In this document: piece by piece, positions 1-6,911 of the stretch
Layout: every line of letters begins with the position of its first letter
Position numbering within the stretch: position 1 is the stretch's first letter
Assembly (NCBI GenBank): GCA_019751575.1
Contig: JAIENF010000304.1
Span: 1 to 8,485 of the forward strand
Direction of reading: 5' to 3'
Length of the DNA stretch: 8,485 nt
Source of the DNA: Burkholderiales bacterium
GTDB lineage: Bacteria; Pseudomonadota; Gammaproteobacteria; Burkholderiales; CAIKXV01
Program-made: the position numbers and the translations under genes
Notes under the pieces: generated by a model
Told to the model about the DNA's origin: nothing
Databases searched by the model: none
The model's input: the letters and a program-made list of their open reading frames with translations, nothing else

Positions 1-366
1 GCGCAATCCACGCCGTGGCTGCGCCGCTTCCCCGACGCGAGCGATGCGTTCGCGTCGGGCTGGATGCAGTTGCGCGGCGCGCGGCGGCGGCGATCCGTCG
101 ACCGCGGCTTCGTGATGTCCGACCATGCCGACTGGCCCGGCCTGCTGCGTGCGATCGAAGCGAGCGGGGCGTCCCGGGTGTACGCGACGCATGGCCATGC
201 CGCATCGCTGACGCGTTACCTGTGCGACCGCGGCCTGGATGCGAGGACGTTCGAGACACGCGAGTTCGACGCGCAGTACACGGGCGAGCAGGATGAGCCG
301 GCAGCGGTGGACCTGCCCGCGCCGGCGCAGGACGACCCTTCGGAGGGCGGGCGCGTCGATGCGTGA
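1..366 (+). CDS. Ligase-associated DNA damage response exonuclease, C-terminal part (5' end outside window)
   Basis: The reading frame is open from the first base, so only the last 121 residues are visible. It matches the C-terminal end of the metallo-beta-lactamase/beta-CASP nucleases that accompany bacterial ATP-dependent ligases and Lhr-type helicases. Seen directly: SDHADW (fragment residues 40-45, His42) corresponds to a conserved beta-CASP metal/active-site motif, and HGH (residues 64-66) to the C-terminal histidine motif. The family is predicted to trim DNA ends in the cytoplasm before ligation. The last 30 or so residues are acidic and proline/alanine-rich and look like a disordered tail. 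The stop codon overlaps the ligase start by 8 bases, indicating translational coupling in one operon. The catalytic HxHxDH motif would lie upstream, so I cannot check that the enzyme is intact. Confidence 0.9.
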   Translation, partial: AQSTPWLRRFPDASDAFASGWMQLRGARRRRSVDRGFVMSDHADWPGLLRAIEASGASRVYATHGHAASLTRYLCDRGLDARTFETREFDAQYTGEQDEPAAVDLPAPAQDDPSEGGRVDA

Positions 367-1966
367 GTTCGCCGCGCTCTATCGCGCACTCGACGCCACC
401 ACGTCCACCCGTGCCAAGCGCACGGCGCTGGCCCTGTACTTCGGACACGCGAGGCCGGCCGATGCCGCCTGGGCGGTGTACTTCCTGTGCGGCGGCAGGC
501 CCAGGCAGGCGGTGCCGGTGAAGGTGCTGCGTGCGATCGCCGCCGAGCGTGCGCAGGTCCCGGACTGGCTGTTCGAGGAAAGCTACCAGGCGGTGGGCGA
601 CCTCGCCGAGACGATCGCGCTGCTGCTGCCGCCGGCATCCGGCGGGGCGACGCCGGTGCCGCTGCAGGAATGGGTGGAGCAGCGGCTGCTCAGGATCCGC
701 GGCACGGCGCCCGAGTTGCTCGCTCCGATGCTCAACGGGTGGTGGGACGAACTCGACGCCCACGAACGTTTCGTCTGGAACAAGCTGATCACCGGCGGCT
801 TCCGGGTTGGCGTGTCGCGGCAACTGGTCGTTCAGGGCGTGTCCGAGGCGAGCGGCCTGCCGTCGCAGGTGATCGCCGAACGGCTGGCGGGCGACTGGAG
901 GCCCGATGCCGATGCCTGGCTTCGGCTGGTCGAGCGTGACGAAGGCGCGGTGCCACCGGGTCGGCCTTATCCGTTCTTCCTCGCCCATGCATTGCCGGGC
1001 CCGGTCGAGGCCCTGGGGGAACGCCGCGACTGGGCTGCCGAGTGGAAATGGGATGGCATCCGTGCCCAGGTCGTGCGCCGCAGCGGCGAGACCTTCGTGT
1101 GGTCGCGCGGCGAGGAACGCGTGACGCCGCGCTTCCCGGAGGTCGCGGCTGCCGCCGGCGAACTGCCCGATGGCTGCGTGCTCGATGGCGAACTGGTCGC
1201 ATGGCGGGACGGACGGGTCGCGCCGTTCGCCCTGCTGCAGCAGCGCATCGGCCGCACGAAGCTCTCGGCCGCGGTGCTGTCGCGCGCACCGGTCGCGTAC
1301 ATTGCCTACGACCTGCTCGAACACGAGGGCATGGACCTGCGTACCCCGCCGTTCTCCGAACGACGCGCACGCCTGGAGGCGGTGGTGCAACGCCTGGGCG
1401 AGGGCGCGATCAAGGTGTCGCCCCTGGTCGAGGCGCAGACATGGCCCGGGCTTGCAGCGCTGCGGGCGGACGCGCGCGCGCGCGGCGTGGAGGGCCTGAT
1501 GCTGAAGCGGGTGGATGCGCCGTACGGCATCGGGCGCACCCGATCGAGCCCGGCGGGCGAATGGTGGAAATGGAAGGTCGATCCGCTGTCGATCGATGCC
1601 GTGCTGGTCTATGCGCAGCGCGGCCACGGACGTCGCGCGAGCCTGTACACCGACTACACGTTCGCGCTCTGGCACGAAGGGGCGCTGGTGCCGTTCGCGA
1701 AGGCGTACTCGGGGCTGACCGATGCCGAGATCGCAAGGGTCGATGCATACATCCGGCAGCATACGGTCGAGAAGTTCGGCCCGGTGCGCAGCGTGGCGCC
1801 GAAGCTGGTGTGCGAGATCGGGTTCGAAGGCATCGCGCAGAGTGCGCGCCACAAGTCCGGCATCGCGGTGCGTTTCCCGCGCATCCTGCGCCTGCGTGAT
1901 GACAAGCGGATCGAGGACGCCGACACGCTCGAGCAGCTGCGCACGCTCGCGGCCGCGCTGTCGTGA
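359..1966 (+). CDS. ATP-dependent DNA ligase (bacterial Lhr/exonuclease-associated type)
   Basis: This 535-residue protein seals DNA nicks using ATP through a lysyl-AMP intermediate. The layout is an N-terminal DNA-binding domain (about 1-200), an adenylation domain (about 210-410) and a C-terminal OB fold (about 415-535). Visible nucleotidyltransferase motifs are motif I EWKWDGIR (Lys230 as the AMP-accepting lysine, Asp232, Gly233, Arg235), motif III LDGE (275-278), motif IV EGLMLK (Glu378), motif V WWKWK (Lys404, Lys406), and a motif VI-like basic region GIAVRFPRI near the C-terminus. Length and domain order match the family. The frame runs upstream to 239, but the ATG at 359 is chosen because MREFAALYRALD is the typical family start, GGAGGG lies 11 bases upstream, and it overlaps the exonuclease stop by only 8 bases. 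Helicase and PdeM genes downstream confirm the cluster type. All key residues are present, so it should be active. Confidence 0.96.
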   Translation: MREFAALYRALDATTSTRAKRTALALYFGHARPADAAWAVYFLCGGRPRQAVPVKVLRAIAAERAQVPDWLFEESYQAVGDLAETIALLLPPASGGATPVPLQEWVEQRLLRIRGTAPELLAPMLNGWWDELDAHERFVWNKLITGGFRVGVSRQLVVQGVSEASGLPSQVIAERLAGDWRPDADAWLRLVERDEGAVPPGRPYPFFLAHALPGPVEALGERRDWAAEWKWDGIRAQVVRRSGETFVWSRGEERVTPRFPEVAAAAGELPDGCVLDGELVAWRDGRVAPFALLQQRIGRTKLSAAVLSRAPVAYIAYDLLEHEGMDLRTPPFSERRARLEAVVQRLGEGAIKVSPLVEAQTWPGLAALRADARARGVEGLMLKRVDAPYGIGRTRSSPAGEWWKWKVDPLSIDAVLVYAQRGHGRRASLYTDYTFALWHEGALVPFAKAYSGLTDAEIARVDAYIRQHTVEKFGPVRSVAPKLVCEIGFEGIAQSARHKSGIAVRFPRILRLRDDKRIEDADTLEQLRTLAAALS

Positions 1967-1973
1967 GCCGCGC

Positions 1974-2825
1974 ATGCTGAATCCGTTCCGCCTGCTCGGC
2001 ATCGACTTCACCAGCGCGCCGCGCCGCGCGAAGCCGATCACCGTCGCGCGCGCGCGGTTGTCTGGCGGCGCTGCGGGGAGCCCGGTGGTCCAGGTCGAAG
2101 CGGTCGATGCGCTCGAGACCTTCGCGGCGTTCGAGGCCCTGCTGGCCGAACCGGGTCCGTGGATCGGCGGCTTCGACTTCCCGCTCGGGCTGCCGCGCAC
2201 GGCGGTGGACGAACTCGGCTGGCCATCGGACTGGCGCGGCCTCGTGCTGGCCTGCGCGGCCATGCCGCGCGCCGCGTTCCGCGCCTGCCTGGATGCGCAT
2301 CGGCAGGCGCGCGTGGTCGGTGATCGCTACGCGCATCGCGCGGTCGACCGGCCGGCGGCTTCGCACAGTCCGCTGAAGCTGGTGAATCCGCCGGTGGCGC
2401 TGATGTTCCTCGAGGGGGCGGCACGCCTCGCGCGCGCGGGCGTGACCGTCGCCGGCCATGTCGAGGGCGACCCGGAGCGGGTGGCGGTCGAGGCCTATCC
2501 GGGCCACCTGGTGCGCGCGATCACCCGGCTGTCGTACAAGAGCGATGCCCGGGCGAAGCAGACGCCGCAGCGCCATGCGGCAAGGGCGGTGATCCTGGAC
2601 GCGCTATGCCGCGGCGAGCACCCGCTGGACCTGCGGGTGTCGGCACCCCAGTCTCTGCTCGACCGTGCACTGGCCGATGCCAGCGGCGACACGCTGGACG
2701 CGATCGTGTGCGCAGTGCAGGCGGGCTGGGCGCTGCGGCAGCCCTGCTTCGGCATACCGCCCGGCACCGATACGCTGGAGGGCTGGATCGCCGGGGTGGC
2801 CTGGCTGCGGCAAGGCGGCGCATGA
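1974..2825 (+). CDS. DUF429 family protein, predicted RNase H-like fold
   Basis: A 283-residue protein of the DUF429 family, whose biochemical role is, to my knowledge, not established. The family is predicted to adopt an RNase H-like fold. Visible conserved blocks are GIDFTSAP at the N-terminus (Asp11 on the first strand), GGFDFPLGLP (Asp68), VEAYPGHL (Glu173) and SGDTLDAIVCAVQAGWA (Asp239, Asp242). This scatter of acidic residues resembles an RNase H-type metal site, but that assignment is inference. There is no signal peptide or membrane segment. It begins 7 bases after the ligase stop without a clear ribosome binding site, suggesting coupling to ligase translation, and its TGA overlaps the helicase ATG as ATGA. 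The frame extends back to 1722 inside the ligase, but the ATG at 1974 directly precedes the conserved first strand. Its place inside a repair operon suggests a nucleic-acid role; a nuclease or resolvase-like function is a guess. Confidence 0.88.
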   Translation: MLNPFRLLGIDFTSAPRRAKPITVARARLSGGAAGSPVVQVEAVDALETFAAFEALLAEPGPWIGGFDFPLGLPRTAVDELGWPSDWRGLVLACAAMPRAAFRACLDAHRQARVVGDRYAHRAVDRPAASHSPLKLVNPPVALMFLEGAARLARAGVTVAGHVEGDPERVAVEAYPGHLVRAITRLSYKSDARAKQTPQRHAARAVILDALCRGEHPLDLRVSAPQSLLDRALADASGDTLDAIVCAVQAGWALRQPCFGIPPGTDTLEGWIAGVAWLRQGGA

Positions 2826-5332
2826 GCGACGTATCGGCCATGCCACCGGGCGAAGCCGCAGCCCCCGGGCCGAAGCCGACCGTGCTGCGCCTGCCGGCGG
2901 AACTCGCGCGCTGGTTCAAGCAGCGCGGCTGGCGTCCGTTCCCGTTCCAGCGCGAGCTCTGGCAGGCCTGCGCGCGCGGCGACAGTGGCCTGCTGCATGC
3001 GACCACCGGGTCCGGCAAGACCTATGCGGTCTGGTTTGCCGCGCTGATCGAGGCGCTGCGCGGCGGCAGCCGGCGCCCGAAGGCACGGCCCTACACCGTG
3101 CTCTGGATCACGCCGATGCGCGCGCTCGCGGCGGACACCGCGCGCGCGCTGGCCGAACCGCTGGCGGAGCTCGGGCTCGACTGGACGGTCGGCACGCGCA
3201 CCGGCGACACCGCGAGCGCCGAGCGGGCACGCCAGCAGCGCAAGCCGCCGACCGCGCTGGTCACCACGCCGGAGAGCCTGTCGGTGATGCTCGCCCAGGC
3301 GGATGCGGCGTCGCTGCTGGGCAACGTGAAGCTGGTGGTGGTCGACGAGTGGCATGAACTGCTCGGCAGCAAGCGCGGCGTGCAGGCGCAGCTCGCGCTG
3401 GCACGCGTGGCACGGTTCAATCCCGGCGTGCGCATCTGGGGGCTGTCGGCAACCATCGGCAACCTCGGCCAGGCGCGCGATGCGCTGCTCGGGTCGACCC
3501 GCCGGGCAGGTGTCCTGGTGCAGGGCAAGGTGCCGAAGCGGGTGCTGGTCGACACGGTGATCCCCGATTCGCCCGATCGGTTTCCCTGGGCGGGCCACCT
3601 CGGCATGCGCATGGTGGAGCCGGTCGCGCGCGAGATCGAGTCGGCATCGACCACCCTGGTGTTCACGAACGTTCGTTCGCATGCGGAGCAGTGGTACCAG
3701 GCCCTGCTCGAGGCACGGCCCGAATGGGCGGGCATGATCGCGCTCCACCATGGTTCGCTCGACCGGCGGCTGCGCGACTGGGTCGAGCTCGGGCTGAAGG
3801 AAGGCCGGCTGAAGGCAGTGGTATGCACCTCTTCGCTCGACCTGGGCGTGGATTTCCTGCCGGTCGAGCGGGTGATCCAGATCGGCAGCCCGAAGGGCAT
3901 CGCGCGGCTGCTGCAGCGGGCCGGCCGCTCCGGGCACGCACCGGGCCGCGTGTCGCGCATCTCCTGCGTGCCCACGCACAGCTTCGAGCTGATCGAGGCG
4001 GCGGCAGCGCGCATCGCGGCCGGTGGGCGGCGGGTGGAGGCGCGCACGCCGCCGGAGGCCCCGATCGACGTGCTGGTGCAGCACCTGGTGACGGTCGCGC
4101 TCGGCGGCGGCTTCGATGCCGATGCCCTGTTCGCCGAGGTCCGTACCACCTGGGCCTACCGCGACCTGGATCGCGCGGCCTTCGACTGGGCGATCGACTT
4201 CGTCACCCGCGGCGGATCGCTGCATGCCTATCCCGAGTACCGGCGCGTGGTGCAGTCCGACGATGGACGCTACCGGGTACCGGACCGCGCGATCGCGCGC
4301 CGGCACCGGATGTCGATCGGCACCATCACCGCCGACAGCGCGATGGATGTCCGGTTCATCAGCGGCGGCCGGGTCGGTACCGTCGAGGAGTCGTTCGTCA
4401 GCCGGTTGAAGCCCGGCCAGGCCTTCCTCCTCGGCGGGCGGCTGCTGTCGCTGGTGCGCATCCGCGAGATGACCGCATACGTGCAGCGCGCGAAGGCCGG
4501 CGTGGCTGCGGTGCCGCGCTGGCAGGGCGGGCGCAGTCCGCTGTCCACCGAGCTCGCGCAGGCGGTGGTCGAACTGATCGAAAGGGCGGGTGCGGGTGAC
4601 CGCAGCCTGCCGGAGCTGCGCGCGGTATCGAGGCTGGTCGAACTGCAGCAGCGCTGGTCGCTGGTGCCGCGCGCGGACGAGCTGCTGGTCGAGACCGTGC
4701 GCACGCGCGAGGGGTACCACCTGTTCTGCTTCCCGTTCGGCGGTCGCCTGGTGCATACCGGCCTTGCTTCGCTGCTCGGGTGGCGCGTGGCGCGCGCGGC
4801 ACCGAACACGTTCAGCATCGCGGTCAGCGACTACGGCTTCGAACTGCTGTCGCCGGTGCCGGTCGACTGGAGGGCGGCGTTCGAAGGCGGCCTGCTCGAT
4901 GCCGGGCGCCTGCAGGCAGACCTGCTCGAGAGCCTGAACGCGGGCGAGCTTGCGCGCCGGCAGTTCCGCGAGATCGCGCGCGTGTCGGGACTGGTGTTCA
5001 CCGGCTTCCCCGGCCAGCCGAAGCGGGCACGCGAACTGCAGGCGAGCGCGGGCCTGCTGCACGATGTGTTCGAGAAGCACGACCCCGGCAACCTGCTGCT
5101 CGCACAGGCGCGCGCCGAGGTGATGCGCGACGAACTCGACCTCGAGCGCCTGACCGATACGCTGGCCCGGATGCGGGCGATGACGCTGCGGCTGGTGGCG
5201 GTCGAGCATCCGACGCCGTTCGCCTTCCCGTTGATGGCTGCACGCATCCGCGAGAAGGTGTCGACCGAGAAGGTCGGCGACCGCATCGCGCGCATGGTCG
5301 CGGAACTGGAACGGGCGGCAGAGGCCCGATGA
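2822..5332 (+). CDS. Ligase-associated DEXH-box helicase (Lhr-Core type)
   Basis: An 836-residue superfamily 2 helicase. The related Pseudomonas putida Lhr-Core is an ATP-dependent 3'-to-5' DNA translocase/helicase encoded in the same kind of cluster. RecA domain 1 shows TTGSGKT (Walker A, Lys66, Thr67), WITPMRALA (95-103), TGDT (127-130), TTPESL (148-153), DEWH (175-178, a DEXH box) and LSAT (208-211). RecA domain 2 shows TSSLDLGVDF and QRAGRSGH (365-372, motif VI with arginine finger Arg369). After this come a winged-helix region and the Lhr-specific beta-barrel/C-terminal domain, including the block QASAGLLHDVFEKHDPGNLL. The length fits Lhr-Core and not the roughly 1,500-residue full-length Lhr. 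The ATG at 2822 overlaps the DUF429 stop (ATGA) and has AAGG 6 bases upstream; Met7 is a possible alternative start. All core motifs are intact. Confidence 0.95.
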   Translation: MSDVSAMPPGEAAAPGPKPTVLRLPAELARWFKQRGWRPFPFQRELWQACARGDSGLLHATTGSGKTYAVWFAALIEALRGGSRRPKARPYTVLWITPMRALAADTARALAEPLAELGLDWTVGTRTGDTASAERARQQRKPPTALVTTPESLSVMLAQADAASLLGNVKLVVVDEWHELLGSKRGVQAQLALARVARFNPGVRIWGLSATIGNLGQARDALLGSTRRAGVLVQGKVPKRVLVDTVIPDSPDRFPWAGHLGMRMVEPVAREIESASTTLVFTNVRSHAEQWYQALLEARPEWAGMIALHHGSLDRRLRDWVELGLKEGRLKAVVCTSSLDLGVDFLPVERVIQIGSPKGIARLLQRAGRSGHAPGRVSRISCVPTHSFELIEAAAARIAAGGRRVEARTPPEAPIDVLVQHLVTVALGGGFDADALFAEVRTTWAYRDLDRAAFDWAIDFVTRGGSLHAYPEYRRVVQSDDGRYRVPDRAIARRHRMSIGTITADSAMDVRFISGGRVGTVEESFVSRLKPGQAFLLGGRLLSLVRIREMTAYVQRAKAGVAAVPRWQGGRSPLSTELAQAVVELIERAGAGDRSLPELRAVSRLVELQQRWSLVPRADELLVETVRTREGYHLFCFPFGGRLVHTGLASLLGWRVARAAPNTFSIAVSDYGFELLSPVPVDWRAAFEGGLLDAGRLQADLLESLNAGELARRQFREIARVSGLVFTGFPGQPKRARELQASAGLLHDVFEKHDPGNLLLAQARAEVMRDELDLERLTDTLARMRAMTLRLVAVEHPTPFAFPLMAARIREKVSTEKVGDRIARMVAELERAAEAR

Positions 5333-5988
5333 CGGCCGCGATCGAGATCGCGGGCGAGGCGATGCAGCTGCTGCCCGAGCGGGCGCTGCACTGGCCGGCG
5401 CAGCGCATGCTGATGGTCGCCGATGCACACTTCGGCAAGGCTGCGCGGTTCCGCACGCTGGGCGTGCCGGTGCCGTCGGGCACCACGGCGAGCAACCTGC
5501 AGGTGCTCGACGACCTGGTCGTTCGGCATGCCGTGCAGCGGGTGGTCTTCCTCGGCGACCTGATGCATGGCCGGCTGCTGCACGGGTCGGCCACCTTCCA
5601 TGCGCTGGTCGACTGGCGTGGACGAAGGCCGGCGCTGTCGCTGGAGCTGGTGCCCGGCAACCATGACGCGCACGCGGGTGAGCTGCCGCCGGCGCTGGAC
5701 ATCCGGGTGCACCGGGATCCGCACGACATCGGTCCGTTCGCGCTGCGCCACCATCCCGAGCCGCTGGCCGGGCGCTACGTGCTGGCCGGCCATGTGCATC
5801 CGGTGGTGACCCTGCACGGACGCGGGCGCGACCGGGTGCGCACGCCGTGCTTCGTGTTCGGCGAAGGCGTCGGCGTGCTGCCCGCGTTCGGTGCGTTCAC
5901 CGGGGGCTTCACGGTCGAGCGCAACGGTGCGGAACGCCTGTTCGTCGTGGCCGGTGAGCGCGTGCTCGAACTGCCTCAGCCGCGCTGA
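5329..5988 (+). CDS. pdeM: Ligase-associated metallophosphoesterase / endonuclease PdeM
   Basis: A 219-residue calcineurin-like phosphoesterase. The P. putida homologue from this cluster type is a manganese-dependent phosphodiesterase/DNA endonuclease. All dinuclear metal-site motifs are visible in order: DAHFGK (Asp32, His34), LGDLMH (Asp77, His80), GNHD (Asn111, His112, Asp113), RHHPEP (His142) and GHVHP (His155, His157). The family length is normal. The start ATG overlaps the helicase stop as ATGA, with GAGG 4 bases upstream, so it is co-translated as the last gene of the operon. Its 3' end overlaps the convergent DUF2256 gene by 13 bases, and a hairpin spans the overlap. It probably acts with the exonuclease and helicase in processing damaged DNA before ligation; that cooperation is inferred from conserved gene order. 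Confidence 0.93.
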   Translation: MTAAIEIAGEAMQLLPERALHWPAQRMLMVADAHFGKAARFRTLGVPVPSGTTASNLQVLDDLVVRHAVQRVVFLGDLMHGRLLHGSATFHALVDWRGRRPALSLELVPGNHDAHAGELPPALDIRVHRDPHDIGPFALRHHPEPLAGRYVLAGHVHPVVTLHGRGRDRVRTPCFVFGEGVGVLPAFGAFTGGFTVERNGAERLFVVAGERVLELPQPR

Positions 5989-5994
5989 CGGCAG
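5971..5994. terminator. Hairpin over both convergent stop codons, possible bidirectional terminator
   Basis: The left arm CTGCCTCAGC (5971-5980) pairs fully with GCTGA-C-GGCAG (5984-5994), giving 10 base pairs with one bulged C (5989) and a 3-base loop CGC. The arms contain the TGA of pdeM (5986-5988) and the reverse-strand TGA of the DUF2256 gene (5976-5978). There is no T-rich run on either side, so it is not a canonical intrinsic terminator. It could still pause polymerase or protect the 3' ends of transcripts from both strands. It is the only strong inverted repeat I see at the operon junction. Confidence 0.45.
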
Positions 5995-6131
5995 GCGTCG
6001 GAGCAGTACTTCACCTCCGCCCAGTTGTTGCGCCAGCGCTTGCGCCAGGTCATCGGGCGGCCGCAGGCGAGGCAGGGCTTCTGCGGCAGCGACTGCTTGT
6101 TGCCCTTGAATGGCTGCGGCTTGCCCGGCAT
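5976..6131 (-). CDS. DUF2256 domain protein, 51-residue zinc-finger-like protein
   Basis: Reading the reverse strand from the ATG at 6131 gives a 51-residue basic protein that starts [13 protein letters not shown]. It contains [15 protein letters not shown] and [10 protein letters not shown]. This matches the short DUF2256 family, often encoded beside bacterial cryptochrome/photolyase genes. Cys20-x2-Cys23 and Cys43-x3-Cys47 look like a zinc-binding site; the stretch between them is rich in Trp, Arg and Lys and could contact nucleic acid. The function is unknown. A GAGG (6139-6142, reverse strand) 7 bases before the ATG supports translation. The gene starts 21 bases after the stop of the reductase-like gene and is the last gene of the photolyase operon. 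Its end overlaps pdeM by 13 bases on the opposite strand. It is too short for many gene-calling cutoffs, but family motif, ribosome site and context agree. Confidence 0.9.
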   Translation of the reverse strand: MPGKPQPFKGNKQSLPQKPCLACGRPMTWRKRWRNNWAEVKYCSDACRQRG

Positions 6132-6138
6132 GGTGAAA

Positions 6139-6142
6139 CCTC
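6139..6142 (-). promoter_or_regulatory. Ribosome binding site of the DUF2256 gene
   Basis: On the reverse strand GAGG lies 7 bases before the ATG at 6131, inside the 21-base gap after the upstream reductase gene. It supports the start of this very short gene and shows it has its own initiation signal, unlike the overlapping gene pairs nearby. Confidence 0.6.
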
Positions 6143-6152
6143 GCGCCCGGTC

Positions 6153-6911
6153 TCAGCCCTTGATCAGCGGCCGTATCGTGCTGAAGCCGCCGTCGACCGC
6201 GATCACCTGTCCTGTCACCCGGCGCGCGGGCGTCGACAGCAGCCAGTCGACCAGCGAGGCGACTTCCTCCGGCTGGCCGATGCCGCCGATCGGATACTGC
6301 CGGGCGGCTGCCTGCCGGATGTTGTCGTTCGACAGCAGCGGCGCGGCCATCGGCGTTTCCATCAGCCCCGGTGCGATGGCATTGACGCGGATGTCGTTCG
6401 GCGCATAGGTCGCCGCTGCGGAACGGACCAGCGCCTCGATCGCGCCTTTCGCGGCCGCGACCGCTTCGTGGTTGACCACGCCGATGCGTGCGACGATGGT
6501 CGAGAACAGCACGACCGATCCACCGCCGGCGGCTGCGCCCGCGTTCCGGCGTGCCTCGACGAAGGCGCGCAGCGAGAAGAACGCGGTGTCCAGGTTCGCC
6601 GCCAGCACCGACCGGTACTGCGCCTCGCCGGTGCGGTGCAACGGCTGTATCAGCGTGCTGCCGGCCGCGTTCACCAGCGCGCCCGGCAGGCCGAAGCGTT
6701 CGGTGCAGGCGGCGACCGCGGCAGTGGCGCCGGCTTCGGTCGACACGTCTGCCTCGATGGTCCCGGCGACCATGGCCGGCGTGCCGGCAGCGGCGAGCTT
6801 CGCCGGCGATCGCGTGACCAGCACGGGTGTCCATGCAGACGGGTCGAGGGCCGCGGCGATCGCGAGGGCGAGTCCACCGGAACCGCCGGTGATCAGTACG
6901 GGTCGTGTCAT
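6153..6911 (-). CDS. SDR family protein (short-chain dehydrogenase/reductase fold), catalytic Tyr absent
   Basis: A 252-residue Rossmann-fold protein of classical SDR length. Visible: the nucleotide-binding start VLITGGSGGLALAIA (Thr8 to Ala15, with Ala15 where TGxxxGxG normally has its last Gly), VNAAGS (the NAG-type motif), LAANLDTAFF with the tetrad-like Asn, and the C-terminal RVNAIAPGLMETPM and VIAVDGGFS blocks. The usual YxxxK is VAAAK: Lys155 is kept but position 151 is Val, so normal carbonyl reduction is doubtful. The substrate is unknown; an NAD(P)-binding, non-classical or regulatory role is possible. The ATG at 6911 overlaps the photolyase stop as ATGA, with AAGGA 9 bases upstream. 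An open frame continues upstream through the photolyase gene but is only a shadow. Operon position suggests a function linked to the photolyase, which is inference. Confidence 0.9.
   Translation of the reverse strand: MTRPVLITGGSGGLALAIAAALDPSAWTPVLVTRSPAKLAAAGTPAMVAGTIEADVSTEAGATAAVAACTERFGLPGALVNAAGSTLIQPLHRTGEAQYRSVLAANLDTAFFSLRAFVEARRNAGAAAGGGSVVLFSTIVARIGVVNHEAVAAAKGAIEALVRSAAATYAPNDIRVNAIAPGLMETPMAAPLLSNDNIRQAAARQYPIGGIGQPEEVASLVDWLLSTPARRVTGQVIAVDGGFSTIRPLIKG

Noticed and set aside
239..358. 40-residue N-terminal extension of the DNA ligase from an upstream ATG
   Set aside because: It lies inside the exonuclease coding region in another frame, is Arg/Ser/Thr-rich without family similarity, and the ATG at 359 gives the normal ligase start with a ribosome binding site.
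1471..1484. Alternating CG run, possible Z-DNA or simple repeat
   Set aside because: It encodes Ala/Arg codons within the ligase adenylation domain and is ordinary for such GC-rich coding sequence.
2495..5428. Long open frame of 977 codons on the reverse strand across DUF429, helicase and the start of pdeM
   Set aside because: It is antisense to three well-recognised genes. Its translation is Arg/Ala/His/Gln-rich low-complexity sequence with no family motifs. Long antisense frames are expected at this GC content.
4831..6834. Reverse-strand frame of 667 codons across helicase end, pdeM, DUF2256 and the SDR gene
   Set aside because: It runs out of frame through the real SDR gene and antisense to pdeM. 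It contains DUF2256-like fragments only by stop-free readthrough and shows no coherent domain.
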